Under the pieces are notes generated by a model. That model saw only the letters and a list, made by a program, of their open reading frames with translations. It did no database searches and was not told the origin of the DNA. The translations under genes and the position numbers were made by a program. From Acidobacteriota bacterium (lineage in GTDB: Bacteria; Acidobacteriota; Blastocatellia; Pyrinomonadales; Pyrinomonadaceae), in assembly GCA_016700175.1 (NCBI GenBank), contig CP065003.1:1436001-1500000 (forward strand): a stretch of 64,000 nucleotides of DNA, written 5' to 3'. Shown here piece by piece: positions 16,273 to 24,640 of this stretch; within the stretch, counting starts at the first letter, position 1; the number at the start of each line of letters is the position of its first letter.

Positions 16273-17757
16273 TCAGGCGCTGTTTGCGGCAGTCACTTTC
16301 CGGAAGTGATAACCCATCGCCGCAAGCGTCAGACCGTGAGCGAAGTTCCGAGGGTAGAAGATCATGACCTTCACAAAGTACTTCCAGAACTGGAAGCGTG
16401 CTTTGTCCAACACTCCCAGAGTAAGAAGCAAACGAATCAGAGCCGAAAGGTCCCTCCTTATACCGATCTTCCTTGGCGCGGCACGCTCCTGTTTGAACCT
16501 GGAAAGGCAGTCCAGCGCCCGCCTGTAGTATTCGCGAGGGGAGTATATGTTCTTAAGGACTTTCTTGTAGCCTTCTATCAGCCGCGACCGCTCCATTTTC
16601 GGAACAAAGTTCAAAGTGCAGTCCGTGTTGTTCCCGGTACTGTCTCCGAGCAGCCGTCCCTCCTTCTCCAGTCGCCGCCAGAGCTGCGTATCCGGCAGCG
16701 CCGCCAACAGGCCGACCATCGCCAGCGGAATCCCGCTTTCCCTTATGAAATCGATCTGGCGGTCGAAGATATCGTCCGGGTCGTTGTCGAATCCGAGTAT
16801 GAAACCCGCCATCACTTCCATGCCGTAACTCTGGATCTTGTGCACGGACTCAAGCAGGTCGCGGCGCGTATTCTGCCCTTTCTGAGCTTCCTTCAGGCTT
16901 TCCTCAACTGGCGTCTCGATCCCCAGGAAGACCCTCTTGAAACCGGCGTCCTGCATAGAGGAAAGCAGTTCGTCGTCTTCCGCAAGATTCACGCTCGCCT
17001 CGGTTATGAAGGAGAACGGATGGCCGTTCCTTTCAGACCAGTCGATAAGATCCGGCATGAACAGCCTTACATTCCGTTTGTTGCCGATAAAATTGTCATC
17101 GACGATGAAGACAAGACCTCGCCAGCCCGTCGAATTAAGTGCGTCGAGCTCTGCAAGCATCTGAGCATTAGACTTTGTTCTTGGCACGCGGCCGTAGATC
17201 TCGATGATGTCGCAGAATTCGCATTGGAACGGACAGCCCCTGGAATACTGGAGGCTCATCGCACTGTAAAGTTCGGGATCCAGGATGCTGAAGTCGGGAA
17301 CAGGCGTCTCGGCGAGTGACGGGCGCTCTGCGGGTTTATAGAATCTGGCCGCGGTTCCCTTTTCAAGGTCCTCGAGAAACAAAGGAAGCGTTTCCTCGGC
17401 CTCCCCGGAGAAGATGTGATCCGCTCCCGGAAGCTGCCCATCGCCCGTGGAAACGTAAGGCCCCCCAACGACGACCCGTTTACCCAGCCGGTTGCACAAG
17501 GCCACGACATCTTCAAGCGAATCTTTCTGGACGATCATCGCGCTGACGAACACGATGTCCGCCCAAAGGACGTCTGATTCGGACAGGTCCGCGACATTCA
17601 TATCCACGAGCCTTCGTTCCCAGGAAGAGGGCAGCATCGACGAAACCGTGAGCAATCCCAAAGGCGGGAAAGCGGCTTTCTTGCCTTCGAATCTGAGCGC
17701 GTGCCGGAAACTCCAGTAAGTATCCGGAAAAACGGGGTAAACAAGCAGTGCTTTCAT
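16273..17757 (-). CDS. B12-binding radical SAM protein (DUF4070-like)
   Basis: 494 residues. Residues ~1-135 resemble a cobalamin-binding domain (FPPLGLLTVSSMLP, VVVGGPYVS), followed by a radical SAM domain with the cluster motif CPFQCEFC at about residue 190, SRGC start, and FIVDDNFIGNKRN and FLGIETP motifs. The C-terminal ~150 residues (SPREYYRRALDCLSRF... LLLTLGVLDKARFQFWKYFVK) fit the DUF4070-type tail found in this enzyme group. Members methylate unactivated carbons, for example in hopanoids or bacteriochlorophyll, but the substrate here is unknown. No terpenoid gene is adjacent. Confidence 0.85.
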   Translation of the reverse strand: MKALLVYPVFPDTYWSFRHALRFEGKKAAFPPLGLLTVSSMLPSSWERRLVDMNVADLSESDVLWADIVFVSAMIVQKDSLEDVVALCNRLGKRVVVGGPYVSTGDGQLPGADHIFSGEAEETLPLFLEDLEKGTAARFYKPAERPSLAETPVPDFSILDPELYSAMSLQYSRGCPFQCEFCDIIEIYGRVPRTKSNAQMLAELDALNSTGWRGLVFIVDDNFIGNKRNVRLFMPDLIDWSERNGHPFSFITEASVNLAEDDELLSSMQDAGFKRVFLGIETPVEESLKEAQKGQNTRRDLLESVHKIQSYGMEVMAGFILGFDNDPDDIFDRQIDFIRESGIPLAMVGLLAALPDTQLWRRLEKEGRLLGDSTGNNTDCTLNFVPKMERSRLIEGYKKVLKNIYSPREYYRRALDCLSRFKQERAAPRKIGIRRDLSALIRLLLTLGVLDKARFQFWKYFVKVMIFYPRNFAHGLTLAAMGYHFRKVTAANSA

Positions 17758-18051
17758 CGGTCGAACCTCCCGGGCCGCTCCGGGAACGGTCCTAAACGTG
17801 ACGATCGTACCGGGTCTCTTGCTCTCTGGTTTCTCCGGTCCCTTTCCCGGAAGAGATCTCTCGTCATCGAACGAGATGCTGTGACCACCCGACTCCGGAC
17901 GATTTAGCGTGGTTTTCGTCCCAAGTCTAACAGGTCGATCGACAGTGCGTTGTAAGAAATTTGTAACGAGCTCGGAAATAATGTCGACGAGGCGTCAGGC
18001 AACTTCAGCTTGCGCGAGGCCGATTCGGTTTTTTATGGAGTTGGTGTGATT

Positions 18052-18194
18052 CGGGCGGCGGGTCGAGTCGGGCTTTGCCCTCATTCTTCAGCGCGAAGCC
18101 CTGTTCCAAACAGGGAGTCGCGATCGGGCGGGTCGAGTAGCGCTTCGCCCTACTAATGCAGCGCGAAGCGCTGCTCTAAACGGGGCCCAGCGAT
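18052..18194. repeat. Two tandem 70-bp imperfect repeats with hairpins
   Basis: Two copies with an exact 70-base period (GGTCGAG at 18061 and 18131; GCGCGAAG at 18091 and 18161). Each contains complementary arms such as CGCTTCGCCC and GCGCGAAGCG. On the minus strand, the outer copy begins with the head CCCGTTTAG and then a GC hairpin, the same layout as the copies at 28.5 and 34.6 kb. The rest of 17758-18234 has no gene. Confidence 0.75.
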
Positions 18195-18234
18195 CAAGCG
18201 GACTGAGTTTCCAGCGGCAGAGCCGCAGATCGTA

Positions 18235-18519
18235 CTAGTCCGGAAAACCTATCTCGCGGATAACTCCCTTTTTCAGCTTGTTCGGATTCGGCTTCGGAGG
18301 CTTCACCATCGTGAACCGGTGGTTGAACCCGTCGCCCCTGCCTCGTCCGCCCTTTCGCCATTCGTACTTCACAACCGCGCCGTCCTCGAACTCATAGATC
18401 CGCTCGATCTCACTATCGGTGAATTTCGTGGTCTCTTCGTGCGTGAATCTCGAGCGGACATCCTCAATGATGCTGTTGGCGTAAAAGTCCGAGTTTTGGG
18501 AATTCTTTGACATAAGCAT
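18235..18519 (-). CDS. Small protein of unknown function
   Basis: 94 residues (or 92 from the second ATG at 18513), charged, without signal peptide or membrane span. The middle part reads DSEIERIYEFEDGAVVKYEWRKGG, which looks like a beta strand pair, and the end is Lys/Pro-rich. Composition and length look like a real cytosolic protein, but no family is recognised. It lies 26 bases before the quinone oxidoreductase gene on the same strand (downstream of it in transcription order). Confidence 0.55.
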   Translation of the reverse strand: MLMSKNSQNSDFYANSIIEDVRSRFTHEETTKFTDSEIERIYEFEDGAVVKYEWRKGGRGRGDGFNHRFTMVKPPKPNPNKLKKGVIREIGFPD

Positions 18520-18545
18520 TCGGTAGGGCCCGGGTCGGGCGGATC

Positions 18546-19535
18546 TCAGCCGTAAGTTGTGCCTTCCGACCGCGGATGAAGCACGATTTTACCATATGCC
18601 CGCCTTTCAATAACCTCGCGATGCGCTTCCGGCGCATCTTCCAGCGCGTACGCCTTACCGATCACCGGTTCCAGATAGCCTTCCCTCAATCCTCCATCGA
18701 TCGCTTCATAGATCTCTTCCATTTCTTTGGGCTGTGCGTTGAACAGCGACATGCCCCGGATCGTCGCGTCTTTTCCCATCGTAAGGCGCGGATCGAACTC
18801 GAGCGTGCCGCGGTTTCCTATCACGATGATCCTTCCGAACATCGCGAGCGCCCGGAAATCCTCACGCAGGTTCTTGTTCGCGAGCATTTCGAGAATGATG
18901 TCGACTCCGCCCGAATCTTCGCGGATCCTGTCCAGGTATTCGAAAGCGGGCTCGGACGAATGATCGTAAACGTGTCCGACGCCCTGCTCCTTGATCAGCT
19001 CGCGCCCCTTCTCCGATCCCGCGGTCGCGTAGATCTCCAGTCCGGCATTCTTCGCCCATTGCACGGCCGCGATGCCGACAGCGCCCGACGCACCGTGGAT
19101 CAGGACCTTCTCGCCTTGTTTCGCGCCCGCCTTCTGGATCAGCGCTCTGTAAGCCGTGGCATACGGGACAAACACGCCGGCTCCCGCGTCGAACGAGACG
19201 TTTTCCGGAAGTTCCCTGACCTGGTCCTCGCGGCAAACGGCGTATTCGGCGTAAGTGCCCGTGACCGAGCCGGCGAGATAGACCCTCGAGCCCTTCTTGA
19301 ACCTGTCCGCTCCCTTCCCTGTTTCTTCTACCGTTCCTGCGGCGTCCTTTCCCGGAACGAACGGGAGCGGAGGAGCCGAAGCGTGCCTGCCCTCCCGGAC
19401 ATATGTGTCGACCGGGTTCACGCCCGCCGCTTCAATCCGGACCAACACCTCTCCTTCCTTGGGAGTCGGAACCGAAGTGTCCTCAACCGCCATCACGTCC
19501 GGCCCGCCGTACTCTCTTACGAATATCGCTTTCAT
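18546..19535 (-). CDS. Quinone-oxidoreductase-like MDR dehydrogenase
   Basis: 329 residues of the medium-chain dehydrogenase/reductase family: N-terminal catalytic domain with VLVRIEAAGVNPVDTYVREG and PFVPGKDAAGTV, then the NADPH-binding Rossmann part around VLIHGASGAVGIAAVQWAK (residues ~145-165). The Cys/His zinc ligands of alcohol dehydrogenases are missing, so it fits the zeta-crystallin/NADPH:quinone reductase branch. The physiological substrate is unknown. It is next to trxA with a terminator between them (trxA side). Confidence 0.9.
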   Translation of the reverse strand: MKAIFVREYGGPDVMAVEDTSVPTPKEGEVLVRIEAAGVNPVDTYVREGRHASAPPLPFVPGKDAAGTVEETGKGADRFKKGSRVYLAGSVTGTYAEYAVCREDQVRELPENVSFDAGAGVFVPYATAYRALIQKAGAKQGEKVLIHGASGAVGIAAVQWAKNAGLEIYATAGSEKGRELIKEQGVGHVYDHSSEPAFEYLDRIREDSGGVDIILEMLANKNLREDFRALAMFGRIIVIGNRGTLEFDPRLTMGKDATIRGMSLFNAQPKEMEEIYEAIDGGLREGYLEPVIGKAYALEDAPEAHREVIERRAYGKIVLHPRSEGTTYG

Positions 19536-19561
19536 TTCCTGAACGCCTCCGAAGGGAAAAA

Positions 19562-19599
19562 CAAAAAAACGGGCGGACGGCTTTCGCCTTCTCGCCCGT
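19562..19599 (-). terminator. Rho-independent terminator of trxA
   Basis: On the minus strand ACGGGCG (19599-19593) pairs with CGCCCGT (19575-19569) around an inner GGCGAAAGCC hairpin, followed directly by a T-run of seven. It lies 19 bases after the trxA stop and separates trxA from the quinone reductase gene. Confidence 0.85.
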
Positions 19600-19617
19600 G
19601 TCCTGGAATTGATTTCC

Positions 19618-19944
19618 TTAGACGTGCTTCTCGATCACCTGCGCGATCGCTTCTTTCGAGACCGCACCGACGATCCGTTCCTGCTCCTCGCCGTTCTTAA
19701 AGAGGATCAGCGTCGGGATCCCCCTGACGCCGTAGCGCTGAGGGACGTTCATATTCTCGTCGACGTTCATCTTGAACACGCCCGCCTTGTCCTTGAAATC
19801 TTCCGCGACCGCCTCGACCGACGGCGCGATCATACGGCAGGGACCACACCACTCGGCCCAGAAATCAACAAGCACAGGCTTGTCGGACCCTAGCACGTCT
19901 GCTTCAAATTCGGCGTCTGTAACCGCCTTTGCGAATTCACTCAT
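19618..19944 (-). CDS. trxA: Thioredoxin
   Basis: 108 residues, the usual size. The redox motif WCGPC is at 32-36 with preceding DFWAEW, the cis-Pro is in RGIPTLILF and the Gly-Ala C-terminal part is normal. It reduces protein disulfides in the cytosol using thioredoxin reductase. It stands as a single gene: its own terminator follows, and upstream (20018-20040) lies a perfect ATTGTAAC-N7-GTTACAAT palindrome that is also found before the Rrf2 regulator gene at 27.5 kb. Control by that regulator is inferred. Confidence 0.97.
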   Translation of the reverse strand: MSEFAKAVTDAEFEADVLGSDKPVLVDFWAEWCGPCRMIAPSVEAVAEDFKDKAGVFKMNVDENMNVPQRYGVRGIPTLILFKNGEEQERIVGAVSKEAIAQVIEKHV

Positions 19945-20017
19945 TTCGATATCTTCTCCTGGAGTTTTCTAGATCCTATAAGTTCTTGCCGGTTTCTCTC
20001 CGGCGTCAAATGTGGTA

Positions 20018-20040
20018 ATTGTAACAATGTTGGTTACAAT
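20018..20040. promoter_or_regulatory. Palindromic operator upstream of trxA
   Basis: ATTGTAAC (20018-20025), 7-base spacer, GTTACAAT (20033-20040): perfect 8-base arms. The core TGTAAC-N7-GTTACA is identical to the site before the Rrf2-family gene (27522-27540). It lies about 75 bases upstream of the trxA start codon. Spacing and symmetry fit a dimeric regulator. Confidence 0.6.
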
Positions 20041-20145
20041 ACGCAAGCGTTGAGATGACGCAATCTTAAAACGTATCAACGAGGTCCCTGCACTCGTTGC
20101 TTTCAAATTCTCTGGCTTCCGGCGGCCTATGCCGAATACAAGATT

Positions 20146-22422
20146 CTATCCCTCGGAGATCGCGTCCTCAAGCGCGGCCACAAGATGTTCCGCATTCTCC
20201 TTTGTAAAACACAAGGGAGGCTTGATCTTGATCACGTTGTCAAAGGGCCCGTCGGTCCCCACGAGTATCCCGCGGGATCTCAAGCGGTTCTTTACGCGCG
20301 ACGCCAGGGCCGTCGCGGGGACCGGTGGCGGTCCCGGTTCTGCGAGTTCCAAGCCGAGGAATAGTCCCGAGCCCCGGGCATCGGCGCACGTCTCGAACTT
20401 CTCGACAAGTCCCCGCAGGCCCTCCAGCAAGTGCCCGCCGACCTCGGCGGCGTTTTCCTGCAGCCCTTCGTCCTCGATAACTTCAAGGACTGCCGATCCG
20501 ACAGCGCACGAGACCGTGTTGCCGCCGAAAGAGCTGAAGAATTCCATCCCGGTCTCGAACGACTTGGCGATCTCCTCGGTCGTGATCACCGCCGCCATCG
20601 GATGACCGTTCCCCATAGGTTTTCCCAGAATCACGATGTCGGGCACGACTCCGTGCATCTCGAATCCCCAGAACCAGTCTCCGAGACGGCCGAATCCTGT
20701 CTGGACCTCGTCGCTGATGCACACTCCTCCGAGCGACCGCACGTACTCATAGACCTTCGGAAGGTATCCGGGCGGAAGTGGAACCTGCCCGCCGCATCCC
20801 ACGATCGGCTCGGCGATGAACGCCGCGACATCCGTTCCGTGAGCCTCCACTCTTGCGACCAGTTCCCTAAAGAAATCCCTCTTCGCGTCGCCATCACGAA
20901 GCGCGTTGGGTATCGGCGCCTCGATAACGAATCCCGGCTTCCCGGGCCCGCCCTTTCCCGCGTATTTGTAATGGCTTACCTCGATGGCGGCGCTAGTGTT
21001 TCCGTGATACCCGTGCTCCGCGACGATCACCTTTTCGGCATTGGTATGAGCTCGGACGAGGCGGAGCGCGAGGTCCGTTGCGGCGCTTCCCGAGTTCACG
21101 AAGAATACCTTGTTCAAACTTTCCGGAAACAGTTCCAGAAGCTCTGCCGAGTAAATGTCAAATTGCAGTGTCAGATATCGCGTGTTCGTGTTGAGCGTCA
21201 TCGACATAAAGGACAACGTGTCCGCTATCGCCGGATGACAATGGCCCACGTGAGGGATGTTGTTGTAGCAGTCCAGGTACGTGTTGCCTTCACAATCGAA
21301 CATGTACTGAAAAGCGGCGCTTTCCATCCGGATCGGTTCTTCGAATTGAAGCGACAGAGCGCTGCTCGTGTTCGCGCGGCGGTTCTTCAGGCACTTTTCG
21401 ACAGGGCCGCTGCGAACTGGTTCAAATCCCGCAGCCAGCCGGAATGCATTCTCGATCTTCCCGGGGCTTACAGCAGCCCATTTCTGAAGAAAGTCCCAGG
21501 CCAAAGGATCGGAAATCTGAGCGTATTTGTTCTCGGGCATTTCCTGCCTCGCCCTCGCCGAACGGCATACGCTGATGCAGGCGCGGATCGCGATCAGGTC
21601 GTACAGAAGCGATAACTCAAGATCGTTCAGGGGATTGACGGCGCAGTACGCACTGATCAGGGGCAATGCGCCGGTCACTACGTCATCCGCCATCAGCAGC
21701 ACGTAGCACGCCGCGATGGCGACTTCGTTGACCAGCGGCGAATGACACATATCGCCGAAATCGATCAGCGAAACGCGGCCGTCGGGACCGGCCAGCACGT
21801 TCCACTCGTTCGCGTCTCCGTGTATAAGCTGCCGCCGAAGATGCGGGACAGAGGGATCCACGAACCGGTCCGCACGCAAGAAGAAGTAGTCGATGTATTT
21901 CCTCGCACGCGGATCGCTAATGTAAAACGAGTCGTCGTATGACAACTCCCGGTGCTGAAGATCCCAAGGGCTTCTTTTGGCTTCAAAGACGATCTCGCTG
22001 CAATCCGCGAGCTCTCTGTCGAGCTTGCCAAGGAAATCGCCGAGTGCCCCGGAGTTTTCTCCTGCGACGCCTTCCGCGCCCAGAATCCTGCCCTCAACAT
22101 ACTCAAATAGCGCGACGACCGTCTCGCGGCCGTCGATCGATACAGTAGCAGCAAAGGAGCCGTCGTTGCCCGGAACCGGGTTCGGGATTCTCTCTATTCC
22201 TTTTTCGGAGAGCCTGTTCAGAACTCTCGCCTCAGCTTCGAGTTCTTCAAGGAGGTTAGGTTGCGATTCCCGGAGTTTGAGGACGAACTTTCCGGCAGGC
22301 GCGGACACAAGGAAGTTGCGTGCATCGTAGCCACCGAGCTCGCCGATCCCGGCGTCCTCGATCCCGAACCTGTCTTCGAGCAGTTTTTCGTACGTTCGGT
22401 ACGGCGATCGTTTCGACGGCAT
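20146..22422 (-). CDS. Kinase / class III PLP phospholyase fusion
   Basis: 758 residues. The N-terminal ~320 residues are an aminoglycoside-phosphotransferase-like kinase: ATP-site Lys in KFVLKLRE, catalytic LIHGDANEWNVL and LIDFGD. The C-terminal ~430 residues are a class III PLP enzyme: FVNSGSAATDLALRLVRAHT, EPIVGCGG, SDEVQTGFGRLG and the PLP Lys in VILGKPMGNGHP. In animals, hydroxylysine kinase and the phospho-lyases of the AGXT2L type are separate proteins with these two activities; fusions are known in bacteria. A phosphorylate-then-eliminate reaction on an amino alcohol is the likely job; the substrate is not provable here. Translation start overlaps the upstream stop (TGATG). Confidence 0.88.
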   Translation of the reverse strand: MPSKRSPYRTYEKLLEDRFGIEDAGIGELGGYDARNFLVSAPAGKFVLKLRESQPNLLEELEAEARVLNRLSEKGIERIPNPVPGNDGSFAATVSIDGRETVVALFEYVEGRILGAEGVAGENSGALGDFLGKLDRELADCSEIVFEAKRSPWDLQHRELSYDDSFYISDPRARKYIDYFFLRADRFVDPSVPHLRRQLIHGDANEWNVLAGPDGRVSLIDFGDMCHSPLVNEVAIAACYVLLMADDVVTGALPLISAYCAVNPLNDLELSLLYDLIAIRACISVCRSARARQEMPENKYAQISDPLAWDFLQKWAAVSPGKIENAFRLAAGFEPVRSGPVEKCLKNRRANTSSALSLQFEEPIRMESAAFQYMFDCEGNTYLDCYNNIPHVGHCHPAIADTLSFMSMTLNTNTRYLTLQFDIYSAELLELFPESLNKVFFVNSGSAATDLALRLVRAHTNAEKVIVAEHGYHGNTSAAIEVSHYKYAGKGGPGKPGFVIEAPIPNALRDGDAKRDFFRELVARVEAHGTDVAAFIAEPIVGCGGQVPLPPGYLPKVYEYVRSLGGVCISDEVQTGFGRLGDWFWGFEMHGVVPDIVILGKPMGNGHPMAAVITTEEIAKSFETGMEFFSSFGGNTVSCAVGSAVLEVIEDEGLQENAAEVGGHLLEGLRGLVEKFETCADARGSGLFLGLELAEPGPPPVPATALASRVKNRLRSRGILVGTDGPFDNVIKIKPPLCFTKENAEHLVAALEDAISEG

Positions 22423-23078
22423 CAGGTCCTTCTGTTCAGTTCCTCGAGATCCCGGATCGATCTAGAAGACTCGGGACGGTAGCGGTAGTCGGCCTCAACA
22501 ATTGCAGAGACGACCTTTCCGTTCCCGTCGACAACGTATCTTGCCGGCGCCGGCAGCGTCCAGGAACCTTCGCCGTTGACCCTGGGAAGATCGATCCCGA
22601 ATTCCAGATAGACCTCGCGGAGAAAATCGGGCACCGCGTGGCGAACGCCGAATTTTTCGGCGACCTCGTTCCCGGAATCGCGCAGGATCGGGAACTCGAG
22701 ATCGTGTTTTTCCTTCATTTGCCTGAGGAATTCCGGCCTCTGCGGAGAGATCGCGACCAGCTCGGCCCCCAGCGAGCGAATCCCGGACAAAGAGTTCTGC
22801 AAAGCTTCCAGCTCCGCATTGCAGTACGGTCACCAGATGCCTCTGTAGAACGTGATCACGAGACCTTCCGGCCGGAGAAGATCCTCAGAACGCACGGATT
22901 CGCCAGCGACATTCGGGAGCGAGAAAGAAGGCATATGATCGCCTACTTTCAAGGCGCGGTCTGTGATCCCCGAATCCCGCAGTTCTTCGGTCGCGCGGTC
23001 CATCTTCTCGCGGAACCTTTCAGGGATACGCTCCTTTGCTCCTTCTCTAATCGCCTCAAGTTTTTCTGCCAGGCTCAT
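22422..23078 (-). CDS. Peroxiredoxin-like protein with in-frame UGA at the catalytic Cys (probable selenoprotein)
   Basis: Read through one TGA (22832-22830), the frame encodes 218 residues and matches the AhpC/TSA-like family throughout: LKVGDHMPSFSLPN, then FYRGIW-stop-PYCNAEL, VAISPQRPE, FPILRDSGNEVAEKFGV and SWTLPAPARYVVD. Related proteins have W-C-P-Y-C here, so UGA replaces the first (peroxidatic) Cys at position 83, with Cys86 kept as the likely partner. The stop interrupts neither half and no frame shift is needed. A hairpin with a GGA loop lies 20 bases after the UGA. Sec insertion is the best explanation; a recent nonsense mutation or a base error remains possible. It is operon-linked to the aldo/keto reductase and kinase-lyase genes. 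Confidence 0.75.
22797..22832 (-). promoter_or_regulatory. UGA codon and SECIS-like hairpin
   Basis: After the TGA at 22832-22830 the minus strand can fold as CTGCAA (22824-22819) with TTGCAG (22802-22797), and an upper stem AGCT (22813-22810) with AGCT (22806-22803) around the loop GGA. The loop starts 20 bases after UGA and begins with G, both as expected for bacterial SECIS elements. The 5-base one-sided bulge is a weak point. Confidence 0.45.
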
Positions 23079-23104
23079 ATGTTCCCTTCCCTATGCACTG
23101 CGCC

Positions 23105-24001
23105 TCAAACCCGTCCCGTCCAGTCTCCCTTAGCAGTTTCCCTCCAACGATCCCGGATCGCTCCGATCTCCTCGTCCGCCAAAGGCCCCTCATCGATGTA
23201 ATTCGCGTTCTGCTGCCACCTGCCGGGCTTCGTCGTGCCCACGATCGCGGTCGCGACCCCTTCGACCGATAGCGTGAACCGCAGGGCGATTCCGATCGAT
23301 TCTTCAAGCGGGAGATCGAGAAACGGGTACTTCAGATCCTCAAGCCGGTCCCAGTAGTCCCGGTGGTATGGATTCTCGGGCCTCGATTCGTTCCGCCAGA
23401 CGGCATTCGCGATCGGGCGTTTGGCGATTATCCCGAGTCCTCCGGAGACGGCCTTCGGTATCGTCAGTTCGATCGCTTCCTGGTCGGCTATGGAGATCGA
23501 GGTTTGCAGCGTGTCGAAGAAGTCCAGCCCGATCGCGAACAGGGCATCGTCTCCGTCGCCGGAGTACCCTGTGAATCTCGTGTAGCCGCGCTCCTGAGCG
23601 CGTATCAGCCCCTCAATCGCTTCTCCGCGCCGAAGGACCTCGCTGTCGCAGCTGTGAAGCTGCGCCACATCGAGATAGTCCGTCTTGAGCCGCTTCAGGC
23701 TCTCGGTGATCGTGTCCAGAACACCCTGCTGCGACCAGTCGTCGCGCGTAAAACCGTCAAGCGAGCCGCACTTCGTCATCAGGACCACTTCCCTACGCCG
23801 ACCCTGAATCGCGTTGCCGATCAGCTCCTCGCTGGTCCAGTACGCGGCCGCCGTGTCGATCACATTCAGACCCGAATCGATGGCCGAATTCAGGAGTTCG
23901 TCGACGAGCTCCTGCCCAACAGCAGACCGGCCGATCTCGACGGCCCCGTAGCCGAGCGCGCTGACCTCAAGCCCAGTCTTCCCGAGCTTTCTGTATTCCA
24001 T
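23105..24001 (-). CDS. Aldo/keto reductase
   Basis: 298 residues of the AKR fold. The catalytic tetrad is visible: Asp and Tyr in NVIDTAAAYWTSEE, Lys in VVLMTKCG and His in DVAQLHSCDSE. An NADPH-binding end (AIVGTTKPGRWQQN) is present. The substrate cannot be told. A longer in-frame start exists, but ATG 24001 follows directly on the end of the previous gene (TAATG) and gives the standard MEYRKLGKTGLEVSALG start. The peroxiredoxin-like gene follows after 26 bases. Confidence 0.93.
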   Translation of the reverse strand: MEYRKLGKTGLEVSALGYGAVEIGRSAVGQELVDELLNSAIDSGLNVIDTAAAYWTSEELIGNAIQGRRREVVLMTKCGSLDGFTRDDWSQQGVLDTITESLKRLKTDYLDVAQLHSCDSEVLRRGEAIEGLIRAQERGYTRFTGYSGDGDDALFAIGLDFFDTLQTSISIADQEAIELTIPKAVSGGLGIIAKRPIANAVWRNESRPENPYHRDYWDRLEDLKYPFLDLPLEESIGIALRFTLSVEGVATAIVGTTKPGRWQQNANYIDEGPLADEEIGAIRDRWRETAKGDWTGRV

Positions 24002-24420
24002 TACTTGCCGTACTTCTTGTCGAAATGAGTGACAGACGCCTTCACGAGCTGCTTCAGCACCTTGGTGTCGATATCGCTGAGCCGCTTCACGTAGAGGCAC
24101 GATTTGCCGGTCTTGTGCTTGCCGAGCTTCGACATAAGCTCGTCGTACTTGCCGAAGCCGTCCATAATGTAGAGCGTGAGGTTTTGCTTCCGCGGCGAGA
24201 ATCCTGTCTTCGGCCAGTCGCCTTCGCGGCCCGATTCGTACTTATAATGGTACGAGCCGAATCCGACGATGCTCGGACCCCACATCTTCGGCTCTTCGCC
24301 CGTGACCTCAGACATCATTTTCGCAAGGAACCGGCAGTCCTCGCGCTTGGTCTCGTCATCGACCGCGTCGATGAACTTCTCCACGCTCGCTTCGTTCTGT
24401 TTGGTCTTTACTTCAGCCAT
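24001..24420 (-). CDS. DUF1801-family protein
   Basis: 139 residues, starting at the ATG at 24420 with GGAGGA directly before it; an upstream extension runs into repeats and is not real. The sequence EKFIDAVDDETKREDCRFLAKMMSEVTGEEPKMWG followed by GFGSYHYKYESGREGDWP fits the YdhG/DUF1801 fold. Function unknown in the family. It is coupled by one base to the aldo/keto reductase gene. Confidence 0.85.
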   Translation of the reverse strand: MAEVKTKQNEASVEKFIDAVDDETKREDCRFLAKMMSEVTGEEPKMWGPSIVGFGSYHYKYESGREGDWPKTGFSPRKQNLTLYIMDGFGKYDELMSKLGKHKTGKSCLYVKRLSDIDTKVLKQLVKASVTHFDKKYGK

Positions 24421-24424
24421 ATTT

Positions 24425-24640
24425 CCTCCGGTGGACTGGGGACAAGGAGAGTACTGAGAAATGAGTGCTAAGTACTGAGAGATGAGCGCGGAGTACTGAG
24501 GACAGGCAGCGGACTGAAAGATGCGTACCCTTGGCAATGCAAGTAATTAGAATTCATTTTTCATCTCTCAGCACTCATCTCTCAGCACTCATCTCTCAGT
24601 ACTCATCTCTCAGTACTCATCACTCACGACTCATCTCGTG
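24425..24640. repeat. Heptamer-type repeat cluster
   Basis: Degenerate 7/14-base units: AGTACTGAG and AGTGCTAAG on the left, and four near-perfect copies of a 14-base unit (two heptamers, of the form AGCACTCATCTCTC or AGTACTCATCTCTC) at about 24559-24620. It fills the gap between two genes on the same strand and belongs to the family at 2.45 kb. Confidence 0.8.
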
